Numbered from the stretch's first letter, positions 30,250 to 41,199 are shown. The stretch is 64,000 bases of DNA from Prorocentrum cordatum (GCA_963575745.1 CAUYUJ010015715.1:331929-395928), one strand, 5' to 3'. Notes: a model not told the origin generated them from the letters alone. A program made the numbers and translations.

Positions 30250-30840
30250 ACGTGACGGTGGTTTTTCTCACTGCCGCCACTGCTTCGCGGTCTACTCGAG
30301 GAACGCGAGGCGCAGGAGGAGTGGGGAACGCGATAGTTTGGAATATATCGATGGATCGCGATCGTTTCAACACCCCCCTGCCCCAGCCAAGTCACGAGAG
30401 ATCCCATGGCGGCCAGGCCTCGCACAGGTTGCAAAAAGACTCCCCCCCCCAGGCCTTCACGGTGGGCGGGTCGGACGGCGGGCTGCAAAGCCACTCGGGA
30501 CAAGACAGGCGGCGGCAACGCGAGACACCTCGAGTCGTTCATATCTTCGTCCTTTCAGTGTACCAGTCATGGACGTGGCGATGGTTTTCCTCACTGCCGC
30601 CATTGCTTTGCGGTCTACTCGAGAGACCACCTGGGGGGCACTTAGAGCCCAAACAAGCGCGAGGCGCAGGATGAGTGAGGAACACAATCGCTTGGAATAT
30701 ATCAGTGGATCGCGATCGTTTCAACGCCCCCCTGCCCCAGCCAAGCCATGAGAGATCCCATGGCGGCCGGGCCTCGCACAGGTTGCAAGATGCCTGGTAA
30801 GAGGTCGAGGGCCCCCCCCCCCCAGGCCTTCCAAGATGCC
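30250..30840. repeat. About 320-bp tandem duplication
   Basis: Both units share CTCACTGCCGCCA, GCGGTCTACTCGAG, GGATCGCGATCGTTTCAAC and GAGATCCCATGGCGGCC. The second unit ends near the recombinase end of the retroelement. Confidence 0.75.
30490..30578. repeat. Direct repeat at the 3' side of the retroelement
   Basis: GCAAAGCCACTCGGGACAAG through CTCGAGTCGTTCATATCTTC to AGTCATGG; same-orientation partner at 37144-37230. Confidence 0.7.
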
Positions 30841-30899
30841 CCGCCCTGGTAATCCGAACGCATCCTCCTCAAATCCACATCCTCGTTCACTACAGTGCA

Positions 30900-31924
30900 T
30901 CAGCGAAGCTTGTGCATTACAAGCATCCAAGCGGCTGCAGCACTTTTGACGCACTGCTCCTGCTCTCTGGATAGAGCCAACGCAACAAGGACAGCCGTAC
31001 CTTGGGATATATAAAACCGAACGGTTCGAGAGGCTGGCCACCTTTCTTGCGCCAGTATGCCCTCCTTAGAACTGCAACGTGTGACATGACCGGTTGCAAC
31101 ACTGCGTCGAAGGCTGTAGAGCGAGAAACCTCGCCCTTGCCAGCCTAGAGTCTGCAGGATGCTAGTAAGCATGGCCGAGCCTGGCCTCCAGCCAGGCCGA
31201 CCACCAGCTTCTCTGGCTCGCATGATTCACAAGCATGCGCTAAAACTATTATGATGGTGCCATCCTTCAAGGTGACTGCTTCGCTCAGGCCTGACCTCTG
31301 TCTGGCTTGCTGACGGGGATGGAAATGACGGCTTTACCTTCCAGGGAAAGGACATCGCGACGTTTCATCGCGACAATTCTCCACTTCGCAATAAGGTATC
31401 GAGCCCGACCAGCACCAGTGCAGCACGTCCTTCCCGCCCTACATGCCAGGCGCAATGCGCCACTGCAAGAGCCAGCTGCCCTGTGAATAGCGTAGCCCTC
31501 GATGGTGGTGCCCAACGCTCCCACGCTTGGATCAAACTCCAGAAGTGGTCAAAGAAACCTTTGAGCGAAGGAAGCAACCACTGGGGGTTCGCCGCTGCGT
31601 TCACGGGGACGTAGCACGGCTCGAGCTCAGCTCAACCAGATTCCAAAATTTCGGCGAGCGCCTGATCCATAGACTCACGCGGCCAAAAAAAAAACACGTC
31701 TGGGTACCCCACTGAAGAAAACGGCTCTCAGCACTCACATATTTCCATCTCGCCTCCGTCGTGATCCGCAAGTAGCGCTGCTGCACATGACGTCGGCTGC
31801 TTTGCTTGGCGAGGTGGCCGGGTCGCCGCTTCCCTGTCCGCGCAGACATCCGCGAGCCTTCCCCCATAACCTTGAGGGGGTCTTCTTCGCAAGGCTCGAG
31901 CGTTAACGTGGCTGTCACGGGCAT
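30900..31924 (-). pseudogene. Tyrosine recombinase of the retroelement, frame-broken
   Basis: Site-specific recombinase that would integrate element DNA. The N-terminal SAM-like part reads RRHVQQRYLRITTEARWKYV and ESRFLQWGTQ. Next come AWERWAPPSRATLFTGQLAL and ALVLVGLDTLLRSGELSR (first catalytic Arg in LLRSGEL), then KAVISIPVSKPDRGQ. After a frame change, 31223-30900 reads LGWQGRGFSLYSLRRSVATG (second Arg box; His replaced by Ser-Leu), ERWPASRTVRFYISQGTA with the nucleophile Tyr in RFYI. At least two frame changes. Confidence 0.65.
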
Positions 31925-32360
31925 TCGGCCCCCGCGGGTAGGTGTAGATGACCTCCCCGTTCCAAAGAGAGGGATCGATGCTGGCCCGTGGCCCAGGCCT
32001 TCGGCCGGAAGGGCGCCGCGATGTCAAGGCGCACGTCGGAGCCCCCCCTCTCGCCTATGCTCTCGTAGGCGGCTCTCAACCCACCCCTGCACTGGCCCCT
32101 CGGCGAACTCAGCGCTCTCGTCGAGCAGGTCCTTGCACTCGATAGGGCGCCCGAGGCCCTCTCCCGAGGAGCGCCCAGAAAGTGACCGAACGTCGCAGAG
32201 AGGGCCCCGAGGGGCCAGCCGAGCGGGGCGACAGCGGAGGCGCCCCCGAGCAGCGGACGCAGCAGGGCCTCGACCGCATGCTGGTTTGAGCCCGACATGG
32301 CCACGGCCGAGGCGTGGTGACGTGGGAGCCCCAGTAGGACCTCCTGTTCTGCAGAAGTAG

Positions 32361-33240
32361 CTAAGCAAGCCCCCCCCCCTCAAAGATGCGGTTATGGTCG
32401 CAATGCCGGTGCGGGGGATAAGGGTGAATGCCCGAGGCCCAGCGTCGTAGGGCCTCCTCGCTCGCCTCGCGTATTACGGGCGGCTCATGCCTCGGCTCGG
32501 TTCGAAATACCTTCTGAATGAACGTGCGAAGCGGCTTCGAGTCGTCCAGGCGGTATGCCCCAGGGCTTATCCAGTCCCTTCGCTCGAGTCGTCGAAGTCG
32601 GATATCTCGCACTGCTCGCCCTCGGCTCGCCTCGATTAGCTCGGCCCCGTCCAAGGCTGCGATGTTCCAGGAGCACCGGCGCAGGCGGGGTCGTCGGTTC
32701 TCGGCGAAGAGGCTGTTGCAAACCTCGACGGGGGCCACTCCCAGAGCCTCGTTGGGCCCCATCGGTGTCCTCGCGGGCCATGCCCGCAGAGTTCCCGACG
32801 AGCCAGCGCACCCAGCAGGTAAAGAGATTCTTCCCAGGATTGATTATCCGAGGCAGGTGATAGAATAGACGACTCTTCTCACCGCTCAGTCCCGAGCGTT
32901 TGGCGCTCACGCCAGCAAGGCTCCGACAGGGGCTACCCCCCATCAGCAATGCAAAATCAACCTTGTCATTGTAGTGCGCCGCCAGGCCGGCGAAGACCTG
33001 CGCAGAGACATCTCCCGCGCGGCCGAGCTCTATGACGCCCGGCCACCGGGCGCGCACGTCGCGCTTCGCATTGTTGTCTACCTCGCTGTTGGCATAGCCC
33101 ACGACGACACGGCCCAAACGGCTGAGCGCCACCGCAGCGCAGCCAATTGCGTCAAAAAATACTGATGAACAAAACGCGGGGAGCTCCACCTCGGCCCCCT
33201 CGCAGCAGTGCACTGTGGGTGACCGCCCCGATGCGCCCAC
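32361..33240 (-). pseudogene. C5 cytosine DNA methyltransferase domain (Dnmt3/Dcm-like), frameshifted
   Basis: Transfers a methyl group from S-adenosylmethionine to cytosine C5. Motif I is FDAIGCAAVALSRLG, and the catalytic PC motif IV is GGSPCRSLAGVSAKRSGL followed by EKSRLFYHLPRI, close in pattern to Dnmt3-type enzymes. The motif VI position reads LVGNSAGM where LVENV is usual, so the conserved Glu is lost. A frame change near 32760 leads to ALGVAPVEVCNSLFAENR and RPRLRRCSWNIAALDG (motif VIII-like), then RDWISPGAYRLDDSKPL. Break plus altered motif VI suggest loss of activity. It sits between RT and recombinase in the same element. Confidence 0.7.
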
Positions 33241-33766
33241 TGAGGGTGGCCAGGCGCATGGACCAGTCTCGCGGTGGCAAGCCGTCCGCTCGGGTGAAGC
33301 TGCGGACGGACCCCATGCCCCAGACGCTCAAATCCACGCTTGCGCAGGCCCCGCCAGCACCAGAGCGGGCGACGACGCCGCTGGTGCGGGCCCGCAGGTT
33401 GGCACTGGCAAGCGGGGGCTTCACCAGCGCGCGCAACAACTCGCAGCCCATCTCGGGGTTGATGACCCACTTGTTGTGCGCCAGCCGCTCCACACACAGG
33501 CTGAGATACTTCACCTTGGACACGTCCGCAATGATGCACTCAGAGCCGGTAGACATTACCACCCGGCAGATAGGCACAATACTGCCATTCCAACCACATT
33601 TAGTCGGTTGATGCAGTGATACCCAAAGCAAGCTCTTTCACTCGTAGGTAGACATTGCCACTCATCTTCAAGGCAAGACACTGTCATCCCGACCACATTG
33701 AGTCAGCCTAGACAGTAGAACCCACAGCCAATGCTTCCAAAAACCGATAGAGATACATATCCTCCA
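33152..33766 (-). pseudogene. Linker between RT and methyltransferase, no clear RNase H
   Basis: One open frame reads STGSECIIADVSKVKYLSLC and HNKWVINPEMGCELLRALV. It is protein-like, but I cannot identify RNase H residues. The segment lies where RNase H would be expected. Confidence 0.35.
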
Positions 33767-34851
33767 TCAACCACCATACCAGTCGTCAAGACGGGTAGCT
33801 GGGTGGAATGTCGGCAGGGCCGAGGCTTTGCAAGGGGGCCGCAACTTCCCCTCGCAACGCCCCCGCCGCCGCCACGGTGGCCGCCAGACGCGGCCACTGG
33901 AAATGCTCGTCACAGTCAGCCGCTCGCACCCGCCATTGAAAATGCTGGAGAAGGGCCTCCTGGACGCCAGCGCCCGCACCCAGCGCCCAGGGAGGACTGG
34001 GGGGCCACCGACATGCCGAGGCAAGCTGAGCAGGAACAGCGCGAGGGACAGCAGCTCCATGTCGCGCCCCATCATAGCCAGGCGCCCTGCCAATCCGTCC
34101 ACCTCAACGCCCATGCGAGCGATCCGCAGGCGCCTGCAGCTGGCCTCGCCCTCAGCAGTCTCAACCCCATTCTTTAGGTAGCTATCCCGAATCTTCTGCT
34201 GGAAGTGCCCGACGGCCCCCTGGCTGACGGCAGCTATGGCACGCGGGGGCACCTCCACATCGTTCGAGTAGTCCACGTACGTCTGCCACCATTCGCGGCA
34301 AGCGTCCGCGATGCCAGTGAGCACAGCAGGCATGGGTGCGGGTCGGCCTCGTCGCCACCCCCGCCCGAAGAAAAGCCCCATCGAGGATCGGGAAGATGCC
34401 CCAAACGTCCGTGGAGGTGCTGAAAATATCAACGCAGACAGGACCCAGCCCATCTGGAGAACGGCCATCGCCAGGTAGACGCGCTTCTGGAAACAAACCA
34501 AGATACTGCCAGGAAGAGGTCGACCAGCCGCCATAAAGCCGCGACAGCTCTTCGGTAAAGCCCCCATGCAAAAAAGGACCCCCCTTTCTTGTCGTCTCCG
34601 CCCCGCAGCATAACCTCATTATCCTCGAGGCCAATCGAAACCCAGTAAGGGAACGGCACGAGAGTCGCCGCATCATACTCCATTTCTTTCATGAAACAAT
34701 TGGCGGGGATCACGTGAAAGATGAGCCGTGTCTCCCTCGTCTCGTCTGGCAGGGGTGCACCCTCCTTGCGAAGCGCAGAGAAACCATGCAGAACTTTCTG
34801 GTCATTGCGCTTGAAGATGTCGTCGTGCTCGATCGGCTCGCGCAGCCCCAA
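33767..34851 (-). pseudogene. Reverse transcriptase domain of the retroelement, frame-broken
   Basis: RT copies element RNA into DNA. Frame 34429-34851 reads LPDETRETRLIFHVIPANCF (palm motif 2 type) and GDDKKGGSFFAWGL (motif A region). Another frame (33767-34567) reads QKRVYLAMAVLQMGWVLSAL (motif B/primer region), WWQTYVDYSNDVEV with YVD as the motif C catalytic Asp, then thumb-like GVEVDGLAGRLAMMG and LPGRWVRALASRRPFSSIFN. Two frames are needed, so a break lies near 34500. Confidence 0.6.
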
Positions 34852-35210
34852 ACTTCACCAGCTCTTTGCGAAACTCGTCCTTGGTGTACTTGGCGTTCCT
34901 GTAGGTCCTGTTGGGCGTGCCAGCATCCTTCAATTGTCCTTTCGGGCGGCCCGCTGGCGCCATTCGATGGCGCGCAGTGGTATCGCCACAGCCATAGGGA
35001 GCACGTCCCTAGCCGATGCACATCCGCCTCGTGGCGGCGAGTACTTGCCAAAATTTATCCAACAAATTCAAGTCCTCATCGGAGATCGCAAGATACTGTC
35101 GTGAATCAGAAAACCATGTTCGAGTGGGCTCCTGCTGGAGAAGTCCTGGCGGCGCACAGAGATGGCCAGCCTGTCTCTCCAATCGCCGAACCCCCTCATG
35201 TCAAAGGGGG

Positions 35211-37061
35211 TCAGCGCAAGGTGACCGCGCTGAAAACCTGGCCGCTCTGGCCAGACCCTTTCCTCTCGACCGAAGGCTTCTTCCGCGTCTCCCGGGTCAC
35301 GCGTTGGATCCTCGCCTTGCACTGCCGTCCCGACGCGCCCTCTTTCTTCGGGAACTCGGCCTGACCACGCAATGCCAGCGGACGTCCACCGGGAGTTCCC
35401 AGCGGCAAAGGTTCACGCGCGACAGGTGGCCCAGATCGCGCACCACTGCGGAGGACAAGCCCGTCTTGCAGTCGACGCGCGGCCTCGGCGGCGCCCGCCG
35501 GCGTGGATAGCTGCTCACGCCCCGGGCTTCCGCCTCGGCACCGGCCACGGAGGAGGCAAGCGCTGCCGCCCGTACCCCCCCGGCAAACGCCCAAGCGCGA
35601 GCCCCGGGCGCGCTCGCCGAGGCCGAGCATCTTCTGCTGGGCAGACTCGACGCCCAGCGCCGTCTCCCCATTATCCTCGCCGAGGCCGAAGCCCTGCGTC
35701 TCCGGGGGAACCGACTCCAGCCAGCGAGAAACGCGCGGGCGCCCGTCCCACTGCTCCTTCTGATCTGCGTGGATGCGGCGCATAAAGTAGCCCAGGGCCT
35801 GAGCCGGCTTGCCCTTCAACAACAATTCCGTAGCTTCCACGCGAGCCATCATCTCCCCGCGCTTGTCAACCCCGATCTCCTCGAGCCGGCGTTCGGGCTT
35901 GATGGCCCGAAGGAAGAATCGCGTGCGCACAGGGGTCAGGCTCTTGTCGTCAGACTCGGGCTCGCCCTCGTCCAAAAGCGTCAACGCGTCCCTGATCCCC
36001 CGCTGCGTGATTATGCCAGGATGTTCCCTGGCCATCTAACGCAAGCCCCCTGCCCGCGAACTTCAAAACCGATGAATCTCCGCCAAACTCTGCGCCCTCA
36101 ATGTCGCTGTCAGACTCCTTGGAGGCGCCCCTCAGCATCCCCACGAGCGCCCGCAGCGTCGATCGATCCTTGCCCTTTTACGGGCTCATCGTCGTCACTG
36201 ATGTCCTGGTTCTTGCTCAGCTTCGGGCTGGAGGCCTCCTTTCCAGCGTCGCGACTAGCGATGACCTCCTCCAGCCTTGGCTTCTTCGAACTCGTGCCGG
36301 GGGTCCGTCTGCTCCTCCCCCTCATCGTCGTCGACGGGAGGCGGCGGCGGGGCCGCCCTCGCCATGGCCTTCTTGGATGCAGGCGCGGGCTGTTCCTCGT
36401 CCGCGATCCCGCCCAACTCTTCGGCGCGCTTGGCCATGTCCCTGATCTCGCAGGGCAGGGCGGGCAACTCGGGGCCATCGCCGCTCCCCTGGCCGTGGAG
36501 CTTCTGGAGGTCAGCGGGAAAGGTCACCTGGCACTTGTCAGCATGAATATAGCTGCGCCCAAGAAGTTTGACGTTCCAAGAGCAATCGTCGCGACTTCCA
36601 TGCCAGAGATGGGCACTTACCTCTTTCTCATCCACCGAACGGCGCCTCCGCGCGTAGCGTGGATCCGAGAAGCTCACGTAGTCAACCTCAGCTAGTCTCC
36701 CGCGCCCAGTGGGAACGCCAGCTCCCCGAGCGATGCAAATCGTCTCGCCCTGAACTTTCTCGACGCCGTCGTAGACCGAGTGTCGCGACAGCTGGCCAAC
36801 CGCCAGCGGCCCCATGCCGCCAGCGGCGCAAAAGAAAGGTAGCGTCGGGAAGCGAGCTCTGCGGGAAGGGCAGGTCCCAACGCTGGCCGAGGCGGGCCAC
36901 CCCCGCCAGGGCCCCCGCGCGCCACCGCGAGACCGCGGAAAGCCGGCGCCGCGCATGGCCCCAGGGCCGCGCGCCGAGGACCGCGCGGGGCACGGGGTCA
37001 CCCAGACAAAAGCGAGGGGCAGCCCCCCCTCCCCCCCCTTCCACCGCCGCCCAGCATCCAC
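35211..37061 (-). pseudogene. Gag-like N-terminal region of the retroelement
   Basis: Pieces in more than one frame. 36255-37061 contains HSVYDGVEKVQGETIC, SRDDCSWNVKLLGRSYIHAD, KCQVTFPADLQKLHGQG and an acidic/Pro-rich tail. 36110-36290 reads KPRLEEVIASRDAGKE with ISDDDEPVKGQG. 35700-36035 reads ALTLLDEGEPESDDKS and RFFLRAIKPERRLEEIGV. Highly charged, no zinc knuckle seen. The position upstream of RT supports a gag-like role. Confidence 0.4.
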
Positions 37062-37143
37062 GACTCAAGCTGGGACCTAACCCACCCCTCGGGAAGAGGT
37101 GGGAGTGCAGGGGCCGAGAGACCTCTCGCTTCTCTCCCCCTGC

Positions 37144-37230
37144 AAAGCCACTTGAGACAAGACGAGCGGCGGCGACGCGAGACCTCTCGAGTCGTTCATA
37201 TCTTCGCCCATTCAGCGCACAAGTCATATC
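37144..37230. repeat. Direct repeat at the 5' side of the retroelement
   Basis: GCAAAGCCACTTGAGACAAG through CTCGAGTCGTTCATATCTTC to AAGTCATATC. The 50-bp tandem unit at 37275-37375 follows, as it does near 29605. Confidence 0.7.
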
Positions 37231-37264
37231 TACATAATATTCACACATTGCGCGCGCCAGTCAG

Positions 37265-37375
37265 AGGATGGCTCAAAATCCAGGCACAACGCAGTGACTG
37301 TCTCGTCGCAGAGGCTGGCTCACCACCCGGGCGCGGCGCAGCGGCTCCCTCGTCGCAGAAGCTAGTCCGCCACTT
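37265..37375. repeat. About 50-bp tandem unit, right copy
   Basis: CAGGCACAACGCAGTGACTG and CGGGCGCGGCGCAGCGGCTC with CTCGTCGCAGAGGCTGGC; partner of 29605-29720. Confidence 0.7.
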
Positions 37376-38054
37376 GGGGGCAATATTGCGTGAGTTTGTG
37401 GGTGCGCGGGTCTTTCCCAGTCGCGTCAGATGCCTTTGGCCGCGACGCAAGGGGTCGACGCCGCCCTCGCTCGCAGCGTTCGCGTTCAACACTCTCGTTG
37501 GCGGCGCCCCCGCTCGCGGCGCCGTCGTTCGCGGCACTTTCGTTGGCAACGCGCTCGGCCGCAGCGCTCCCGTTCGCGGCGTTCTCGTTCGCAGCGTCGC
37601 TCTCCTTCGCAACGCCCCTTTTCGCAGCAGTCTGGTTCCCGGCGCTCTCATGCGCAGCGCTCTCGTTCGCAGCAGCGCCCTCGTTCGCAACGTCCTCGTT
37701 CGCGGTGCTCTCGATGGCAACGCTCCCGCCCGGAGCACTATCGTTGGCAAGGCTCTCGCTCCCAGCAACTTCGATCGCAGCGCGCGTGGGCAGCGTTGTC
37801 TGCGTTCGCGAAAGACAAGAGCCGCGTGCCGTCTGCTGCGCGAGCGTTGCCATGGGCAGGGTCGCAAGTCTGCAAGACGCGAGCGTTCCCGAATTGAAAT
37901 CGCCGCCGTCTGGTTCATGCTCGTCGCCGAGCGCGTGGAGGAAGGACCCCCTGGGGTCGCGCTGGGGGGCGCCAGCTGCTTCCCAGGAGGCCCTGGTGGC
38001 GAACCGCCCGCTTTTCTGCCGTGCGACGCGCGGAATCTGGTCTGACCCAGGCAC
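37362..38054 (-). CDS. Uncertain ORF with pentapeptide ANESA repeats
   Basis: 231-codon minus-strand frame. An N-terminal unique part (GDEHEPDGGDFNSGTLAS) is followed by about 20 Ala/Asn/Glu/Ser pentapeptides and then SRPKASDATGKDPRTHKL. The same 15-bp array also leaves other frames open, so coding is unproven. No family recognised. Confidence 0.25.
   Translation of the reverse strand: MPGSDQIPRVARQKSGRFATRASWEAAGAPQRDPRGSFLHALGDEHEPDGGDFNSGTLASCRLATLPMATLAQQTARGSCLSRTQTTLPTRAAIEVAGSESLANDSAPGGSVAIESTANEDVANEGAAANESAAHESAGNQTAAKRGVAKESDAANENAANGSAAAERVANESAANDGAASGGAANESVERERCERGRRRPLASRPKASDATGKDPRTHKLTQYCPQVAD
37480..37800. repeat. 15-bp coding-compatible minisatellite
   Basis: About 20 degenerate copies of a 15-bp unit such as CGTTCGCAGCGCTCT. 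All six frames stay largely open: the minus strand gives ANESA-type pentapeptides, the plus strand Arg/Ser-rich ones. Confidence 0.8.
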
Positions 38055-39360
38055 GATGTCGCATGCACGTTTGATCGCGGATTGTCAGCTCGTCCCACTT
38101 ACCCTCAACATCGCGCCCAGCGCACGTAGCTCGTCTTCCTTAGCCTTGCTGCGGGCCCGTGTGCGCCGAAAGGTACTCCGGCGCCTGTTTGGCCGGGTGG
38201 TGCCGTCGGCAGAGGTTGGCCGGGCCTCTGATTCCCGACGATTGTTTCTCTGGACGGGCCTCGACAGCTACAAGCTACACCCCCCCGTGGAGGGTGGGGC
38301 GCTCGGCAAAAACAAATGCTTGATCGCGGATTCCACGCCTGTTTCCTTCAGCGCCCATCTGTCGCGGGATGCGCTTATAGTGGTGAACGGGCGTGGCGAC
38401 GTCGAGGGCGGCCGGCGGGGAAGGCAGAGCGGCGCCCCAATCGCGGGGCCGGGGATTGCGAGGGATCCTCTCAGGATCTCTCAGGGGTCCTCTGAAGATC
38501 TCTCAGGGATACTTCAGGGATCTCTCGAGGATCTTCTCCTCCAGAAATACTTCCAGGGTCCTGTAATTAGCGATCTGTCCGGGGTCATGTAATGGTTGCT
38601 CGAAGATTCTCTAGACATCTCTCGGGGGCCTCTCCAGGCGATTGGGACTAGTACCGAAATTGTGGGAAGCGGTTCCGACTTGATGCAATCCGCACTACTT
38701 GGTGGCACTGTGCCCCATGTCTGGGTTCGACATCCCCTTCGAGCGATCGCACAAAGTGTCGTTTCGAATATATCCATCTTCACCGCCTGCCGATGCACCT
38801 GAAGATCGATCCCCCAGGCGATGGTCATGGGTAACTCCCCGCCTCGAAAAGGGGGGGCCACCCGCTCCGTGAGCCGAATAACAACTGCATAACAATAACC
38901 GTGGGAAGCAATTATCGATCTACCCAGCGCTTTGCGTAGCACCCAAAAAGAATCAATCAATTCCCGAGGGGGGGGCTCCAAGCGATATTACCAACGCCAT
39001 CGCAAATCAAGGAATCAAGCAATTCCGCGGGGGGGGGCTCCCATGTTGGACCCCCTTTCGCCGCGTGCCGCGTGCCCCGCGCGACGGCCGGGCGCGCGCG
39101 CCCTGCGCGCGCGGCGCTTCTCGGATCCAGGGGGGGCGCACTCTGCGCCAGCGGGTCTCCCCGAGCGGGCGCGACCTACGACGGCCACGGGGTGGCCAGG
39201 AGACCTCCAAGGCCTAGACAGAGGCGAGGCGAAGCCAGGACAACAACGGCCCGGGAACTGAAGAGAAGAAGAAGAGAGCGGGCGCGAAGCGAGCAAGGGA
39301 AGAACGGGCGGCCAAGGAGCGAAGGGGCGAAGCGCGTCGGCTGAAAGTCCCGCAGATATT
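38055..39360. other. Intergenic stretch with short repeats
   Basis: 38455-38570 holds clustered GGATCTCTCAGGG-type motifs. 38779-38880 is repeat E copy 2. GC-rich sequence follows to 39360 with no coding support. Confidence 0.5.
38779..38880. repeat. Dispersed repeat E, copy 2
   Basis: CACCGCCTGCCGATGCACCT, GAAGATCGATC, GGCGATGGTCATGG and CCCGCCTCGAAAAGGG; matches 494-600. Confidence 0.6.
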
Positions 39361-39835
39361 ATTAATGAATTATGCAAAATGCGAGGCCCCGGCCTTCAGC
39401 GAGGGGTTCCTCCATCGATTCGATTTTTACATGAATTCGCGGGCTCTCACCGGGCACGCTTCGGCCGTGGGTCGGACATTCCGGCCGCCAAGAGGGAGGA
39501 GGGGACGAAGAGAAGGGGGGGCGGGGAGACGGGGGGGGGGGGGGCGAGGCGCAACAATCAAGCAAGGGCGGCCGGCCTCGAGAACGGGAGGGCGGGCAGG
39601 GGCCCGGGGGGCGCGGGGGGAGACGGGGGTCGGGCGTCGGCGTCGGCGCGGCCCAGGCTGTCGTCGCCGCCAGGGCATGCCACCCTGCAAACAGGGGTGG
39701 CCGAGCAGATCCTGGCCGCCCACCGGCCCGCGGCCGTCGGCGGTGGGCGCTGAGAACGGCGGCGGGGGGCGACAGCGAGAGAACGCCGAGGAAGTGGAGG
39801 AGGAGGACGACGACATCGAGCGATTCTCGCGCGCC

Positions 39836-40168
39836 GGACACCGGGCACCCGGCACCGGGCACCAGGCGCCAGACACCGGACACCAGACACTGGACACCGG
39901 ACACCAGACACAGGACACGGGGCACCGGACACCGGGCACCGGACACCGGATGCAGGACGCCGGACACCACCAGACACCGGACACCGGAGACCGGACACCG
40001 GAGACCAGACACCGGACACCGCACACCGCACACCGCACACCGCACACCGCACACCGGACACCGGACACCGGACACCGGACACTGGACACTGGACACCAGG
40101 CGCCGGGCGCCGGACGCCGGATGCCGGACACCGGACGCCGGGCACCGGACACCGGACACCAGACACCG
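39836..40168. repeat. 7-bp minisatellite (ACACCGG)
   Basis: About 45 imperfect heptamers. Any frame reads a heptapeptide (HRTPDTG on plus, PVSGVRC on minus). The same unit recurs at 49305-49550. Confidence 0.9.
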
Positions 40169-40460
40169 TTGGTTGGTCGTTTGGTTGGTTGGTTGGTGGG
40201 TTGGTTGGTTGGCCCGTTGGCTGGTTGTTTGGCCACTTGGTTAGCTGGTTGGTTGGCCCGTTGGCCGATTGGTTGGTTGGTTGGCCGGCTGGCTGGTTGG
40301 TTGGTCGGTTGGCTGGTTTATTGGCCGGTTTCATTGCAAACAAGTTGGTTAGTTGGTTGGTTGGTTGGTTGGTTGGCTGGTTGGCCAGTGCGTTGGCTGG
40401 TTGGCCGATTGGTTGGTTGGTTGGTCGGTTGGTTGGCCGGTTGGCCGGTTGGTTGGCTGT
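40168..40460. repeat. TTGG/TTGGC tetranucleotide array
   Basis: Roughly 290 bp of TTGGTTGG with scattered CCGG and TGGC changes, directly adjoining the ACACCGG array. Confidence 0.9.
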
Positions 40461-40560
40461 CGAGGGGGGGAAGGGGGGCGCGGGGGGAGAAGGGGGGGGG
40501 CGAGGAGGGGGGGGGGGGGGCGGGGAAGGAGGGGGGGGAGGGGAAAGAAGGAGTATGAGG
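40460..40560. repeat. G-rich tract
   Basis: About 100 bp of G runs broken by A or C. Confidence 0.85.
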
Positions 40561-40794
40561 AGGTGCCCCTCCTCGTCCGCCAGCAGGCCCCCCCCTCGGT
40601 CGCACGCTTGTTCGCCCCCTTCGTTGTCCCCTTCGTTGTCGGGGGAAATGATAACCATGGGGGCGCGGGGCGGGGGTGGGCAAGCGCGAGCACAGATAAC
40701 GGAAAGAGCGAGGTACGAGCGATGACGTTCTGGCGGGGCGAAGCCCTCAAGGGAGGGGCCCAGGGGAGGGGGGGGCCCCAGTCGAATGAGTGGC

Positions 40795-41010
40795 ACTGGC
40801 CTTCTGGGGCCCCAGAAGCGCCCAAGAAGGCCAGAGAAGCGTCCAAGACGGCCCAAGATACCCCATGAGACGCCCCAGAGCGAGGTCCAAGAGGACTCCA
40901 AGACGGCCCCAGAGCGCTCCAGGAAACCCCGAGACCGTCCAATACCGTTCCGAGATGACTTAAGATAGCCTCAAGACGGTCCAAGAGGGCCCCAAAACGG
41001 CCCAAGAAGT
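40795..41010. repeat. Degenerate CCAAGACGGCCC repeats
   Basis: Irregular units of 15-25 bp (CCAAGACGGCCCAAGA, CCAAGACGGCCCCAGA and variants). No gene. Confidence 0.65.
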
Positions 41011-41199
41011 CCTCAAGAGCACGCCCGAGAGGGCCTCAGGGAGCAAACAACATTGGTGCTCTTTTGGTTTTTGATAGTTTTTAGGGTTCCCAGCATTTCT
41101 GGGCCAAGAACGGCCCGCGAGGTAAATGGTTTGATGTTCGATGGTTTTCAAGAGTCGTTCGGTTTCTCGCCTTTTCGAGCCAAGAACTGCCCCAAACGG

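Larger units (their letters stand above)
30480..37230 (-). mobile_element. Tyrosine-recombinase (DIRS/Ngaro-like) retroelement carrying a cytosine methyltransferase
   Basis: Minus-strand order: gag-like region (37061-35211), reverse transcriptase (34851-33767), C5 cytosine methyltransferase (33240-32361), tyrosine recombinase (31924-30900). Direct repeats of about 85 bp bracket it: 30490-30578 and 37144-37230 share GCAAAGCCACT, GACAAGAC and CTCGAGTCGTTCATATCTTC in the same orientation. Recombinase-encoding retroelements lack a DDE integrase, and none is seen. Methyltransferase-bearing retrotransposons are known from dinoflagellates. Frame breaks in RT, methyltransferase and recombinase suggest this copy is dead. 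Confidence 0.7.

Noticed and set aside
33078-33539. Alternative frame through the RT-methyltransferase linker
   Set aside because: Composition-driven shadow of the adjacent retroelement frames with no motif.
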